DNA of 64,000 nucleotides from Actinocatenispora rupis. GTDB lineage: Bacteria; Actinomycetota; Actinomycetes; Mycobacteriales; Micromonosporaceae. The stretch lies in contig NZ_BOMB01000032.1 in NCBI RefSeq assembly GCF_016861975.1, forward strand, positions 115,912 through 179,911, read 5' to 3'. The notes beneath the pieces are model-generated. The model had not been told where the DNA came from, did no database searches, and worked only from the letters and a program-made list of their open reading frames with translations. Positions 16,228-23,889 of this stretch are shown here, in pieces. Each line of letters opens with the position of its first letter. The stretch's first letter is position 1. Position numbers and translations under genes: made by a program.

Positions 16228-16292
16228 GCGCCGACCGTATGGAGCGGCGTCGGCTGGCCGCATCGCTCGCCGGGCCGAACATCGGCGCCGGC

Positions 16293-16332
16293 TCATCCCG
16301 GCGACGGAGGACGTTCATCCCGGCGACGGAGG
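16293..16332. promoter_or_regulatory. Two 18-bp direct repeats, candidate response-regulator sites
   Basis: The 18-mer TCATCCCGGCGACGGAGG occurs at 16293-16310 and again, identical, at 16315-16332, a period of 22 bp or two helical turns. It lies between the divergent ABC exporter and the histidine kinase, upstream of both promoters, where a NarL-type regulator would bind. Confidence 0.65.
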
Positions 16333-16354
16333 TGGGGCCTGGGTGACCCGCTGA

Positions 16355-16360
16355 CATAAT
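16355..16360 (+). promoter_or_regulatory. -10 box for leaderless histidine kinase mRNA
   Basis: CATAAT lies six bases before the GTG start at 16367; no ribosome-binding site is present between them, which suggests that transcription starts at or next to the start codon. Confidence 0.5.
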
Positions 16361-16366
16361 GGCGCG

Positions 16367-17182
16367 GTGAACGTGGTCTCCGCGACGATCGCGCTCCCGG
16401 TCTGGGCGCTGGTGCCGATCGCGGCGGCCGTCGTCGTACCGGTGGTGCTCGCGCTGCGGCTGCGCCGGACGCTCGCGCACCGGGACGGGCAGCGCGCCTG
16501 GCAGGTGGAACGCGAGCTGGCGGGCGCCGCCGACGACGCCGTGCGTACCGAGCGCGAACGGATCGCGCGCGAGCTGCACGACATCATCGGCCACACGGTG
16601 AGCGTGATGGTCGTCCAGGCCGGCAGCGCGCGGTCCGGCGCCACCGACGACGGGGAGCTGACCGCCGCGCTGCGGGCCGTGGAGGACAGCGGCCGCGAGG
16701 CGATGACCGAGCTGCGCCACATGCTCGCGCTGCTTGCCCCGGCCCCCGACGGTACGGACGCCGAACTCGCCCCGCAGCCCGGCTTGAGCCGCCTCTCCAC
16801 GCTGATCGACCGGATGGCGTTCGCGGGACTGCCGGTCGACGTGACCATCGGCGGCGAGCCACGGCCGCTGCCGCCCGGCATCGACGTCACCGCGTACCGG
16901 GTCGTGCAGGAGGCGCTGACCAACGCGCTCAAGCACGCCGCCCCGGACACCCGCGCCGAGGTCGAGGTCCGCTACACCGAGCGGAACCTGCGGCTGGAGG
17001 TCCTGACGACCGGGCCGAGCCTCCTCGCCGGTACCGGACGAGCACCCGCGTCCGCCGGCGACGGTCGCGGCCTGACCGGGCTGCGCGAACGGGTCCGCGT
17101 GTACGGTGGGGACCTGTACGCGGGGCGCCGGCTCGGCGGCGGCTACCGGGTGCGTACCAGGATCCCGTTGGAGCGGCCGTGA
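16367..17182 (+). CDS. Sensor histidine kinase (NarL-partner, HisKA_3 type)
   Basis: A 271-residue kinase. One or two membrane helices at about residues 5-32 (ALPVWALVPIAAAVVVPVVL) leave almost no extracellular sensor, so it may sense in the membrane (intramembrane-sensing type). The phospho-acceptor is His71 in ERIARELHDIIGH; the ATP-binding domain shows VVQEALTNALKHA (N box) and GRGLTGLRERVRVYGG (G box). It overlaps the response regulator by four bases. Divergent from an FtsX-type ABC exporter, it resembles systems that sense envelope stress or antibiotics and switch on their exporter. Confidence 0.92.
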   Translation: MNVVSATIALPVWALVPIAAAVVVPVVLALRLRRTLAHRDGQRAWQVERELAGAADDAVRTERERIARELHDIIGHTVSVMVVQAGSARSGATDDGELTAALRAVEDSGREAMTELRHMLALLAPAPDGTDAELAPQPGLSRLSTLIDRMAFAGLPVDVTIGGEPRPLPPGIDVTAYRVVQEALTNALKHAAPDTRAEVEVRYTERNLRLEVLTTGPSLLAGTGRAPASAGDGRGLTGLRERVRVYGGDLYAGRRLGGGYRVRTRIPLERP

Positions 17183-17841
17183 CCGGGCCGCGGGTGCTGA
17201 TCGCCGACGACCAGGCGCTGCTGCGTTCCGGGTTCCGGATGATCCTCGACCGCGCCGGCGTCGACGTCGTCGGTGAGGCGGCGGACGGCAACGAGGCGAT
17301 CGCCTCGGCGGCCCGGCTGCGGCCCGACGTCGTCCTGATGGACATCCGGATGCCCGAGCTGGACGGGCTCGCCGCCACCCGGCGCGTCCTCGCCGCCGAT
17401 CCCGCCTGCCGGGTGCTGATCCTCACGACCTTCGACCTCGACCGCTACGTGTACGAGGCGCTCGCCTCCGGCGCCAGCGGCTTCCTGCTCAAGGACGTCA
17501 CCCCGGAACACCTCGTCGCCTCCGTACGGCTGGTGCTGACCGGCGACGCGCTGCTCGCCCCGGCCATCACCCGCCGCCTGGTCGAGCGCTTCGCCGGCAC
17601 CGCCACGACCCCGCACCCGTTGGTACACAAGGATCTGGCCGCGCTCACGCCCCGGGAGCTCGACGTGCTCCGGTTGCTGGGCCGCGGGCTGTCCAACACC
17701 GAACTGGCCGGCGCCCTGCACCTGACCGAGGCGACCGTGAAGACGCACGTGGCGCACATCTTCGCCAAGCTCGGCCTGCGGGATCGCGCCCAGGCCGTCG
17801 TCGCCGCGTACGAGACGAGGCTGGTCTCCCCCGCCGAGTGA
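17179..17841 (+). CDS. NarL/FixJ-family response regulator
   Basis: A 220-residue regulator: receiver domain (1-120) with acidic pair Asp10-Asp11, phospho-acceptor Asp55 in VVLMDIRMPELDG, the Thr of LTTFD and Lys in GFLLKDVTPE; then a LuxR-type HTH (about 150-210) with LTPRELDVLRLLGRGLSN and LTEATVKTHVAHIFAKLGL. It starts at GTG inside the kinase stop, so the two are coupled. It probably binds the two 18-bp direct repeats at 16293-16332 and activates the ABC exporter operon, and perhaps its own. Confidence 0.93.
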   Translation: MTGPRVLIADDQALLRSGFRMILDRAGVDVVGEAADGNEAIASAARLRPDVVLMDIRMPELDGLAATRRVLAADPACRVLILTTFDLDRYVYEALASGASGFLLKDVTPEHLVASVRLVLTGDALLAPAITRRLVERFAGTATTPHPLVHKDLAALTPRELDVLRLLGRGLSNTELAGALHLTEATVKTHVAHIFAKLGLRDRAQAVVAAYETRLVSPAE

Positions 17842-17919
17842 CCCGCCCGCAGGTCGGTGCGCGTCACGGCCGGGCGTGTCCGTACTGTGACGGGGAGTGC
17901 CCTGGGGAGAGGAGAGCCG

Positions 17920-18327
17920 ATGCGGGGACACCTGACCGGGCGGGACGTGCGGGACGTGGTCTTCCGCAAGCCGCCGATCGGCAACCGCGGGTACGACGAG
18001 GGCGAGGTCGACGCGCTGCTCGACCGGGTCAGCGACGCGCTGGAGGCGTGGGCGGGCGGACTGCCGGCCCGGCTGACCGCCGTCGAGGTACGCGACGCGA
18101 CGCTGCCGACGGCGCCGATCGGCCGGCGCGGGTACCGGACGACGGAGGTGGACGACTTCCTGGACCGGGCGGTCGCGACGCTCGCCCGCTGGGAGGGCGT
18201 CGATCCGGCCGCGCTCGGCGACGGCCGCGGGGGCGCGGATGCGCGCAGTGGCACCGATCGCGGCTCCGAGGCGACACCGGGACTGGTGGAGCGACCGCGC
18301 GGGTTCTGGCGCCGCCTGTTCCGCTGA
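17920..18327 (+). CDS. DivIVA-domain protein with two short DivIVA repeats
   Basis: A 135-residue protein made of two tandem copies of the DivIVA N-terminal motif: [20 protein letters not shown] then [12 protein letters not shown] (about 7-43), and [20 protein letters not shown] then [12 protein letters not shown] (about 53-90). A low-complexity tail ends in a basic and aromatic patch, GFWRRLFR. In Wag31/DivIVA this motif is the membrane-binding turn that targets curved poles; a tandem version without a long coiled coil may be an adaptor at the cell pole. Good ribosome site (GGAGAGG region) before the ATG. The partner is unknown. Confidence 0.8.
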   Translation: MRGHLTGRDVRDVVFRKPPIGNRGYDEGEVDALLDRVSDALEAWAGGLPARLTAVEVRDATLPTAPIGRRGYRTTEVDDFLDRAVATLARWEGVDPAALGDGRGGADARSGTDRGSEATPGLVERPRGFWRRLFR

Positions 18328-18349
18328 GCGCACGGTAGCGTGCACGGCC

Positions 18350-19327
18350 ATGACGATCCTCCGTCCGGTCGCGGCGGTACTCGGTGCGGTGCTGGCGCTC
18401 GCCGCCGGGTGTTGGCTCGCCCTGGTCACCGGCAGCGTCGGTACTCCCGGCGCGGCACGCAGTACCGGTCATGACGCCGAATGGCTCGGGCACGCGTGGG
18501 TGGACGGGCGGAGGGGCCCGAGCGACGTGGCGGCCCTCGCCCGGCAACTGCGCGGCACCAGCATCCGGGACGTCATGGTCCACGCCGGACCGTACGCCGA
18601 CGACGGCACGCTGGATCCCGCGCTGCGGCCCAGGGCGCGCTGGCTGGTCGGCGCGCTGCACCGGGCCCTGCCGGGAGTACGGGTGCAGGCGTGGCTCGGC
18701 GACCTCGTCCGCCCGGGGTACCTGGACCTCGGCTCGGCCCGTACCCGGGGGCGGGTGCTCGCCGGTGACCGGGCCGTTCTGGCCGACGGGTTCGACGGGA
18801 TCCACTACGACTTCGAACCGGTGGCCGACGGCGACCCCGACTACCTCACGATGCTCGACGCGACGCGGCGGTTGACCCGGTCACGGCACGTCCTGCTGTC
18901 GGTGTCGGCCAGCCACCTCCAGCCCGCCCCCGGCGTCGCGATGCTGGCCGCCGCGCTACCGAGCCACCCCGGCCTCTGGTCCGGCGGGTACCTGCACCGC
19001 GTCGCGACCCGCGTCGACCAGGTCGCGCTCATGGCGTACGACTCGGCGCTGTGGACCCAGCACACCTACACCGGGTACGTGCGGCAGCAGACCGTGACGG
19101 CGCTGCGCTCGGTACCGCCGGACGTGGCGCTGCTGATCGGCACGCCGGCGTACCACGACGAGAACGGCACCCACCACTGGCGGGCGGAGACGGTCGCCGC
19201 CTCGCTGCGCGGCATCCGGCTCGCACTCGGCGACCGCACGCCGCGCCGCAACTTCGGCGTCGCCCTGTACGTCGACTTCGCCGCCAGCGCCGCCGACTGG
19301 GCCAGCTTCCGCCGCGACTGGGCCTGA
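18350..19327 (+). CDS. Secreted or membrane-anchored GH18-like TIM-barrel protein
   Basis: A 325-residue protein with an N-terminal hydrophobic segment (VAAVLGAVLALAAGCWLALV), either an uncleaved anchor or a lipoprotein signal with Cys21. The body has the chitinase-like strand-4 motif as DGFDGIHYDFEP, corresponding to DGxDxDxE with the acid Glu kept, followed by LLSVSAS and VDQVALMAYDSA (barrel strands with the MxYD motif of GH18). Its length is short for a chitinase and there is no carbohydrate-binding module, so it may be an inactive or narrow-range family member. It follows the DivIVA-like gene by 22 bases. Confidence 0.7.
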   Translation: MTILRPVAAVLGAVLALAAGCWLALVTGSVGTPGAARSTGHDAEWLGHAWVDGRRGPSDVAALARQLRGTSIRDVMVHAGPYADDGTLDPALRPRARWLVGALHRALPGVRVQAWLGDLVRPGYLDLGSARTRGRVLAGDRAVLADGFDGIHYDFEPVADGDPDYLTMLDATRRLTRSRHVLLSVSASHLQPAPGVAMLAAALPSHPGLWSGGYLHRVATRVDQVALMAYDSALWTQHTYTGYVRQQTVTALRSVPPDVALLIGTPAYHDENGTHHWRAETVAASLRGIRLALGDRTPRRNFGVALYVDFAASAADWASFRRDWA

Positions 19328-19412
19328 CCGCGCAGCCCGCCCCGGCGTCGCACCCACCCGATACGGTCGGACGTCCGCGTCCCGATCGGCGCGCGGCGGA
19401 GGGAGTCAGACC

Positions 19413-19703
19413 ATGGCTTTCAGTACGGAGGAGCAGCGCGCGGCGCTCGCCGCGGCCCAGGCCCGGCTCGCGGAGGTCACCGGCGTACTGTCCGCGCCGA
19501 CCGAGCACGCCGGCACCGACCCGGACGGGCTCGCCCGCGCCACGGTGGACGGCAGCGGGCAGGTCACGGGCGTCGAGTTCGCCCCGGCCGTGCAACAGAT
19601 CCCGGCCGAGTACGTGGCGGCGGCCGTCGTCGCCGCGCTCGACGCCGCCGAGGCGCAGCGGGTCGACGCGATCACCGGGCAGCTGGGAGGCACGACGCGA
19701 TGA
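19413..19703 (+). CDS. YbaB/EbfC-like small protein
   Basis: A 96-residue protein: N-terminal helix (STEEQRAALAAAQARLAEVT), a beta hairpin with ARATVDGSGQVTGVEFAP and a C-terminal helix (AAAVVAALDAAEAQRVDAIT). This helix-strand-strand-strand-helix layout is that of YbaB/EbfC nucleoid-associated proteins, but actinobacteria have many diverged copies beside secretion (WXG100) or unknown genes. Ribosome site GGAGGGAG. It overlaps the next gene by four bases, so the two products probably work as a pair. Confidence 0.7.
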   Translation: MAFSTEEQRAALAAAQARLAEVTGVLSAPTEHAGTDPDGLARATVDGSGQVTGVEFAPAVQQIPAEYVAAAVVAALDAAEAQRVDAITGQLGGTTR

Positions 19704-20047
19704 CCGACCTGGAGGACCGTCTCCGCGCCCTGTCCCCCGTCGTACGACAGGCGCTGGAGCACTACCGGACGCGTGCCACCGAGCTGGGCGGCGACACGGT
19801 CGAGACCGAGTCCGCGGACGGCACCGTACGGGTCACGGCCACGCTGCACGGCCGCATCGTCGACGTCCGGCTCGTCCCGCACAGCACCACCCGCATCGAC
19901 CGGTTCACGCTGGCCGAGCTGGTCGCCGACACCTGCCGGGAAGCCCAGCGCCAGGCCCGCTCCCGCTACCACGAGGAGCTTGCCGCGATCCTGCCCCCGG
20001 AGTACACGGAGTACCAACGGCTGATGGAGTCGGTCGTCCGGGCCTGA
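19700..20047 (+). CDS. YbaB/EbfC-like small protein, partner of the preceding gene
   Basis: A 115-residue protein coupled to the previous gene through ATGA. The layout is again helix (LEDRLRALSPVVRQALEHYR), three strands (VETESADGTVRVTATLHGRI, VDVRLVPHST) and a C-terminal helix (FTLAELVADTCREAQRQARS). Sequence identity to the neighbour looks low, as expected for a heterodimer from an old duplication. Function unknown; DNA binding is possible by family resemblance. Confidence 0.68.
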   Translation: MTDLEDRLRALSPVVRQALEHYRTRATELGGDTVETESADGTVRVTATLHGRIVDVRLVPHSTTRIDRFTLAELVADTCREAQRQARSRYHEELAAILPPEYTEYQRLMESVVRA

Positions 20048-20233
20048 CGCCGGGCGATGCGCTGGCCCGGCCCGCTGGCTGCGCTCCGCCCTCGCCACGT
20101 GCGCCGGGTGGCTCCGGTACCAGCCGGCCCGCCCGCGTTGCCGTGCCGCACGGTGCTCGTCCGCCACTCGGTGCGGCCCGCCCGCGTCGCGGAAGTACCC
20201 GACGGTGATGCCGAGACCGTCGGGCGGCTGCGT

Positions 20234-20267
20234 GCGGGCCATCCCCAGGTGCCCGGGGATGGCCCGC
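20234..20267. terminator. Bidirectional hairpin terminator
   Basis: A 13-bp perfect stem, GCGGGCCATCCCC (20234-20246) with GGGGATGGCCCGC (20255-20267), and an 8-base loop. It sits between the YbaB-like pair and the convergent epoxide hydrolase gene. Confidence 0.7.
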
Positions 20268-20320
20268 GTCGAACAATCTTCCCCGCCGGCGGACGCGCTG
20301 CCCGCCCGCCGGCCGTGCCG

Positions 20321-21451
20321 TCACAGGGAAGCGAAGAACGTACGGATGTCGGCGACGAGGGTGTCGGTCGCCTCGTGTGCCGCGTAGTGGCCGGCGGCGT
20401 CGCGGGGACCACCGGCGGGCAGCCCGGCATCGTACGAGTGCCAGCTGACGATGGTGTGGTCCCGCTCGGCGAACCGCCGTACGGACTGGAAGTCGCCGGC
20501 GAACATGGCCAGCCCGGTCGGCACCGTACTCCGCGCGGACCGGTGCCCGTCGCGCGCGTTGTCGTAGTAGAAGCGGATGGCGGAGCCGGCGGTGCCGGTG
20601 AGCCAGTAGATCGCGACGTTCGCGATGACGAACTCCTCGTCGAGGCTCTCGCCGAGCAGCTGCGCGTTCCAGGCGAGCAGCCCGACCGGCGAGTCGGCCA
20701 GCGCGTACGCGAGGGTGCTGGGTTGCTGGCTGTGCAGCACGTTGAACGAGAACATCGTGTCCATGAACCACTGGAGCTTGCCCAGCGCCGCCTGGTCCTC
20801 GGCGCTGAGGTCGACCATCTCGGCCGGGTCGCCGGACGGGAACGAGAACAGCTGCGTGACGTGCACACCGATCACGCGGTCCGGCGCGAGCTGGCCGATC
20901 ACCGGCGAGATCATCGAACCGGCGTCGTTGCCGACCGCGCCGTAGCGCTCGTACCCGAGGCGGTGCATCAGCTCGATCCAGGCGCGGGCGGTGCGGGTGG
21001 TGTTCCATCCGGTGCTGCGGGTCGGGCCGGAGAAACCGAACCCGGGCAGCGACGGCACGACCAGGTGGTACGCGGGGTCGCCGGCCGCGGGCTCGGTCAG
21101 CGGCGTGACGAGGTCGAGGAACTCGACGATCGAGCCGGGCCAGCCGTGCGTGAGGATCAGCGGCGTCGCGTCCGGTCGCGGCGATCGTACGTGCAGGAAG
21201 TGGATGTCCTCGCCGTCGATCTCGGTGACGAACTGCGGGTAGCTGTTGAGCCGCGCCTCGAACGCGCGCCAGTCGAACTCCGTCAGCCAGTACTCGGCCA
21301 GGCGGCGCACCCGCCCGGTGGTCATCCCGTACTCGGGGCCGACGCCGGGCGTCTCGGCGGGCCACACCGTACGGCGGAGGCGGTCGGCGAGGTCGTCGAG
21401 CTTCTCCTGCCCGATCTCGACACGGTACGGGCGGATGTCGGTGGTGGCCAT
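20321..21451 (-). CDS. Epoxide hydrolase (alpha/beta hydrolase with EHN domain)
   Basis: A 376-residue enzyme. The N-terminal EHN domain (about 1-110) starts IRPYRVEIGQEKLDDLADRL and includes the conserved RRTVWP; the hydrolase domain has HGWPGSIVEFLDL (HGWP oxyanion motif), FGFSGP, and GNDAGSMISP carrying the likely Asp nucleophile. Microsomal-type epoxide hydrolases of 370-400 residues open epoxides to diols in the cytoplasm. GAGGAG lies seven bases before the ATG. Two palindromes flank its TATGGT -10 box (21472-21519), so it should be tightly regulated; no intact regulator gene is next to it. Confidence 0.87.
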   Translation of the reverse strand: MATTDIRPYRVEIGQEKLDDLADRLRRTVWPAETPGVGPEYGMTTGRVRRLAEYWLTEFDWRAFEARLNSYPQFVTEIDGEDIHFLHVRSPRPDATPLILTHGWPGSIVEFLDLVTPLTEPAAGDPAYHLVVPSLPGFGFSGPTRSTGWNTTRTARAWIELMHRLGYERYGAVGNDAGSMISPVIGQLAPDRVIGVHVTQLFSFPSGDPAEMVDLSAEDQAALGKLQWFMDTMFSFNVLHSQQPSTLAYALADSPVGLLAWNAQLLGESLDEEFVIANVAIYWLTGTAGSAIRFYYDNARDGHRSARSTVPTGLAMFAGDFQSVRRFAERDHTIVSWHSYDAGLPAGGPRDAAGHYAAHEATDTLVADIRTFFASL

Positions 21452-21471
21452 CGCTGATCTCCTCGCGGAAC

Positions 21472-21519
21472 GGAATGGTTCGTTCCCGTTTACCATAGCA
21501 GACCGGAACGATCCGTTCC
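21472..21519. promoter_or_regulatory. Twin operators GGAAYG-N3-CGTTCC around the epoxide hydrolase promoter
   Basis: GGAATG-GTT-CGTTCC at 21472-21486 and GGAACG-ATC-CGTTCC (perfect) at 21505-21519, centres 33 bp apart. Between them on the minus strand is a TATGGT -10 box (21492-21497). The pattern suggests a TetR-type repressor bound on both sides of the promoter. Confidence 0.6.
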
Positions 21520-21546
21520 ACTCTTGCGTCGAGCGAGGTTGGTGCC

Positions 21547-21843
21547 GTGGCGACCCACGACGACCTGCCGGCGGAACCGACCGCCCAACGGCTGCGGCGC
21601 TGGCCGCCGTCCGACGCCGAGAAGTACCGCGGGTCGTGGCTGGAACGGGATCCCCGGGCGCTCCGCCGGACCGACGCGCAGGGCCGGCCGACCGTCGACG
21701 ATCCGCTGCCGCGGCGCCCGGCCTCGGCCCGCGATCGACCGAACGACACGACACCGCCGACCGGGTACTGCGGCTCACCGTCGGTCAGGCGTCGTACGAC
21801 GAGCCGGAGTTGGCGCGGCGCGCGCACGGCCGCGGGAGGCTAG
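21547..21843 (+). CDS. Hypothetical protein, doubtful
   Basis: A 98-codon frame from GTG with a GAGG eight bases upstream. The N-terminal 60 residues (PTAQRLRRWPPSDAEKYRGS) look protein-like, while the tail (RRRTTSRSWRGARTAAGG) reads like an out-of-frame stretch. It may be the start of a gene whose end has been lost by frameshift; a GNAT-like remnant follows at once. No family is recognised. Confidence 0.25.
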   Translation: MATHDDLPAEPTAQRLRRWPPSDAEKYRGSWLERDPRALRRTDAQGRPTVDDPLPRRPASARDRPNDTTPPTGYCGSPSVRRRTTSRSWRGARTAAGG

Positions 21844-22017
21844 GCCGGCCTTCGTCGACGCCGCGGCCCGGACCGGGCGCGCCGACGGGAGTGGAACGCG
21901 GCGTCGTTCCGGGTTCTCGACAGGCTCGGCTCCCAGCGCAGCGACCGCAGCACCGAGATTGCGGAGCGCGGCGACTCCGGCTCGCTCGACCGAACCTATG
22001 CAGACACGCCCTACTCC
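21838..22017 (+). pseudogene. Possible GNAT acetyltransferase remnant, frameshifted
   Basis: One frame reads REARPAFVDAAARTGRAD, like the helix before the last strand of a GNAT enzyme, and after a shift near 21886 another frame reads EWNAASFRVLDRLGSQRSDR. This last part matches the very common GNAT tail N-x-x-S-x-R-V-L-x-x-L-G. The earlier acetyl-CoA-binding part is not recognisable. The call is based on this one motif. Confidence 0.4.
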
Positions 22018-22637
22018 ACCCACCACCAGCCGTCGCCGAGGTACCGGACCGGGTGGCCCATGTCGCCGGGGGCGGTGACGATCGAGGTGTCCCGGCCGGG
22101 CGTGGTGGGAAAGTACGCGAAGCCGCCGCCGTTCTCGCCGCGCCAGTCCCGCCACGCCGGGAGGTACAGCGCGTCGCCGGTGCGATGCGCCTGCCCGTCG
22201 ATCGACAGGTACCGCAGCCGTGGTGGCAGGAGGGCGTCGGGCGGCAACGCGCCGGCCCGGTGCCGCGCGGCAAGGTGCGCCAGTCCCCCGCGCTGCAACC
22301 GGAACTGGCTGTCGGCGTACGCGCGCGGCCAGTCCGTCGTCGCCACCGCGCACCCGAGTACGAGGGTGGCGACGACGCAGCCGATGGCCCGCCAGCGTCG
22401 GCGACGGCGTACGAGCAGGGCGGCGACGGCCACCGATGCCCCGACCGCCCACACCCAGCAGCCGGCCAGTATTGGCCAGCCCGCGAGCGGCAGCCGGCCG
22501 ACCAGCGGCAGTGTGGCGTACGAGCAGGCCGTCAGGGCCGGCCAGCCGACCACCGCAACGCCCACCACCGCGCCCCGACGTACGCCATCAGCGACTGCCA
22601 CGACGACATTCTGCCGCGCGGAACCCGGCCCGCCCAT
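22011..22637 (-). CDS. Hypothetical membrane protein
   Basis: A protein of about 208 residues with three or four hydrophobic segments in its first half (GAVVGVAVVGWPALTACSYA; LAGWPILAGCWVWAVGASVA; IGCVVATLVLGCAVA) and a soluble, aromatic-rich second half (LRYLSIDGQAHRTGDALYLP; GDGWWWVE at the end). No family is recognised. The start is unclear: the ATG at 22637 lacks a ribosome site, and TTG or GTG codons nearby are alternatives. It ends against the GNAT remnant and follows a permease fragment on the same strand. Confidence 0.55.
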   Translation of the reverse strand: MGGPGSARQNVVVAVADGVRRGAVVGVAVVGWPALTACSYATLPLVGRLPLAGWPILAGCWVWAVGASVAVAALLVRRRRRWRAIGCVVATLVLGCAVATTDWPRAYADSQFRLQRGGLAHLAARHRAGALPPDALLPPRLRYLSIDGQAHRTGDALYLPAWRDWRGENGGGFAYFPTTPGRDTSIVTAPGDMGHPVRYLGDGWWWVE

Positions 22638-22659
22638 TGCAGTCGCGGCCAACCGTCGG

Positions 22660-23094
22660 TCAGGTCTCGGCCATGGCGGAGACGATCGGTGCGCGTGCCG
22701 CCCGCCGGGCCGGCAGTACGGCCGCGAGGGCGGCGAGCAGTGCGGCGAGCGCGGCGTACCCGAGGAGCTGGCCGACGGGGACGGTGACCGTGGCGTCGAT
22801 GTCGGTGAACAGCACGCTGCTGACGACCGCGCCGTACGTGAGGCCGAAGCCGATGCCGACGACGGCGGCGACCAGACCCATCAGTAGCGCCTCGGTGAGG
22901 AGCGTGGCGCGAAGCTGGCCGCGGGTGAGGCCGAGCGCCCGGACGGTGGCCGACTCGCGGGTGCGTTCGAGTACCGAGAGGGTGAGGGTGTTCGCGATGC
23001 CGATCAGCGCGATCAGCACGGCGACCGCGAGCAGGCCGGCGACCACGGCGATCAGCTGGGACACCGAGGTGGTGATCCGGGCGCGCCACGACGG
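22660..23094 (-). pseudogene. FtsX-type ABC permease, C-terminal fragment
   Basis: The frame holds only the last four-helix FtsX domain of a MacB-like permease: LLAVAVLIALIGIANTLTLS, then VLERTRESATVRALGLTRGQ, and the end AALAAVLPARRAARAPIVSA. Complete proteins of this type have 380-850 residues. Upstream the frame meets, within 12 codons, the stop codon of the acetoacetate-decarboxylase-like gene, so the N-terminus is gone and no ribosome site is present; no ATPase gene is nearby. It is probably not functional. Confidence 0.75.
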
Positions 23095-23889
23095 TCAGCC
23101 GGCGGGGCGGCCGAGGGTGGGGATCGCGGTGACCTCGTCGAGGTACGTCCCGTAGCCGACGTGCAACGCGGTACTGCCGTACGCGGCGGTGCGGGTGGAC
23201 CGGACGGGCAGCAGGTGCAGCGGGTCGGCGGCGGATTCGGCGAGCGTCACGGTGGCGTCAACGCCGCGTACGTCGGCCTGGTCGGTGAACGTGAACGGGA
23301 TCCGTACCAGGCGGTTGACGTCGAAGCCGACGCCGGTCGCGCTGGGGATGAGCTTGAGCGTGTACTGGGTGGCGAACCAGTCCGGTACGAGCGGGTCGGT
23401 CGGCCCGCCGAGGGTGCCGGCGACGCGGACGACCGGCGTCCCGCGGGTGGTGGTGATGCCCGCCGACACCTCGTCGTCCACTGTGGACAGATCCACGTCC
23501 AGCGCCTGCTTCTTGGGCAGCCCGAACAGTTCCCGCCCGGTGAAGCCGTGGTTCAGCCCCGCGATGTACGACACCAGCGGGTACGCGCCGGGCTCGTCGC
23601 CGCGGGTGCACCGCACGCAGACCCCGCCCTGCGTGTACGGCTCCAGCGAGCCGACGACCTCGCCACCCGCCGAGAACTCCGCCGTACGGAACCGGGCGAC
23701 CCAGACGAGTACCTCCGGGTCGGGGTCCGGGGTCAGCGGCGGCGGCAGGATCGCGCGGACCACGGCGGGATCGGTGCGGTAGACGACGGTGAGCCAGTCG
23801 AGAGTGGCGGTCTCGGTGCCCACCGCGTACAGCGGGGCGAAGGCGGGCATCGCGGTGGCGGACGGGGCGAGCGCGGGTTCGTCGGTCAT
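23095..23889 (-). CDS. Acetoacetate decarboxylase-like protein
   Basis: A 264-residue protein of the ADC family. The core GRELFGLPKKQALDV holds the lysine pair that in true acetoacetate decarboxylase forms the Schiff base; PPPLTPDPDPEVLVW near the start and YTQGGVCVRCTRGDEPGAYP are also typical. Many ADC-like enzymes act instead as aldolase-dehydratases on pyruvate or larger beta-keto acids, so the reaction is uncertain. Its ATG overlaps the stop of the Lrp-type regulator by four bases, so the two are one operon, divergent from a transporter and peptidase operon that it probably serves. Confidence 0.85.
   Translation of the reverse strand: MTDEPALAPSATAMPAFAPLYAVGTETATLDWLTVVYRTDPAVVRAILPPPLTPDPDPEVLVWVARFRTAEFSAGGEVVGSLEPYTQGGVCVRCTRGDEPGAYPLVSYIAGLNHGFTGRELFGLPKKQALDVDLSTVDDEVSAGITTTRGTPVVRVAGTLGGPTDPLVPDWFATQYTLKLIPSATGVGFDVNRLVRIPFTFTDQADVRGVDATVTLAESAADPLHLLPVRSTRTAAYGSTALHVGYGTYLDEVTAIPTLGRPAG

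Noticed and set aside
15533..16936. Extension of the ABC permease upstream by several hundred codons
   Set aside because: It crosses the ATPase gene in another frame; the GTGA overlap at 15529-15532 marks the true start.
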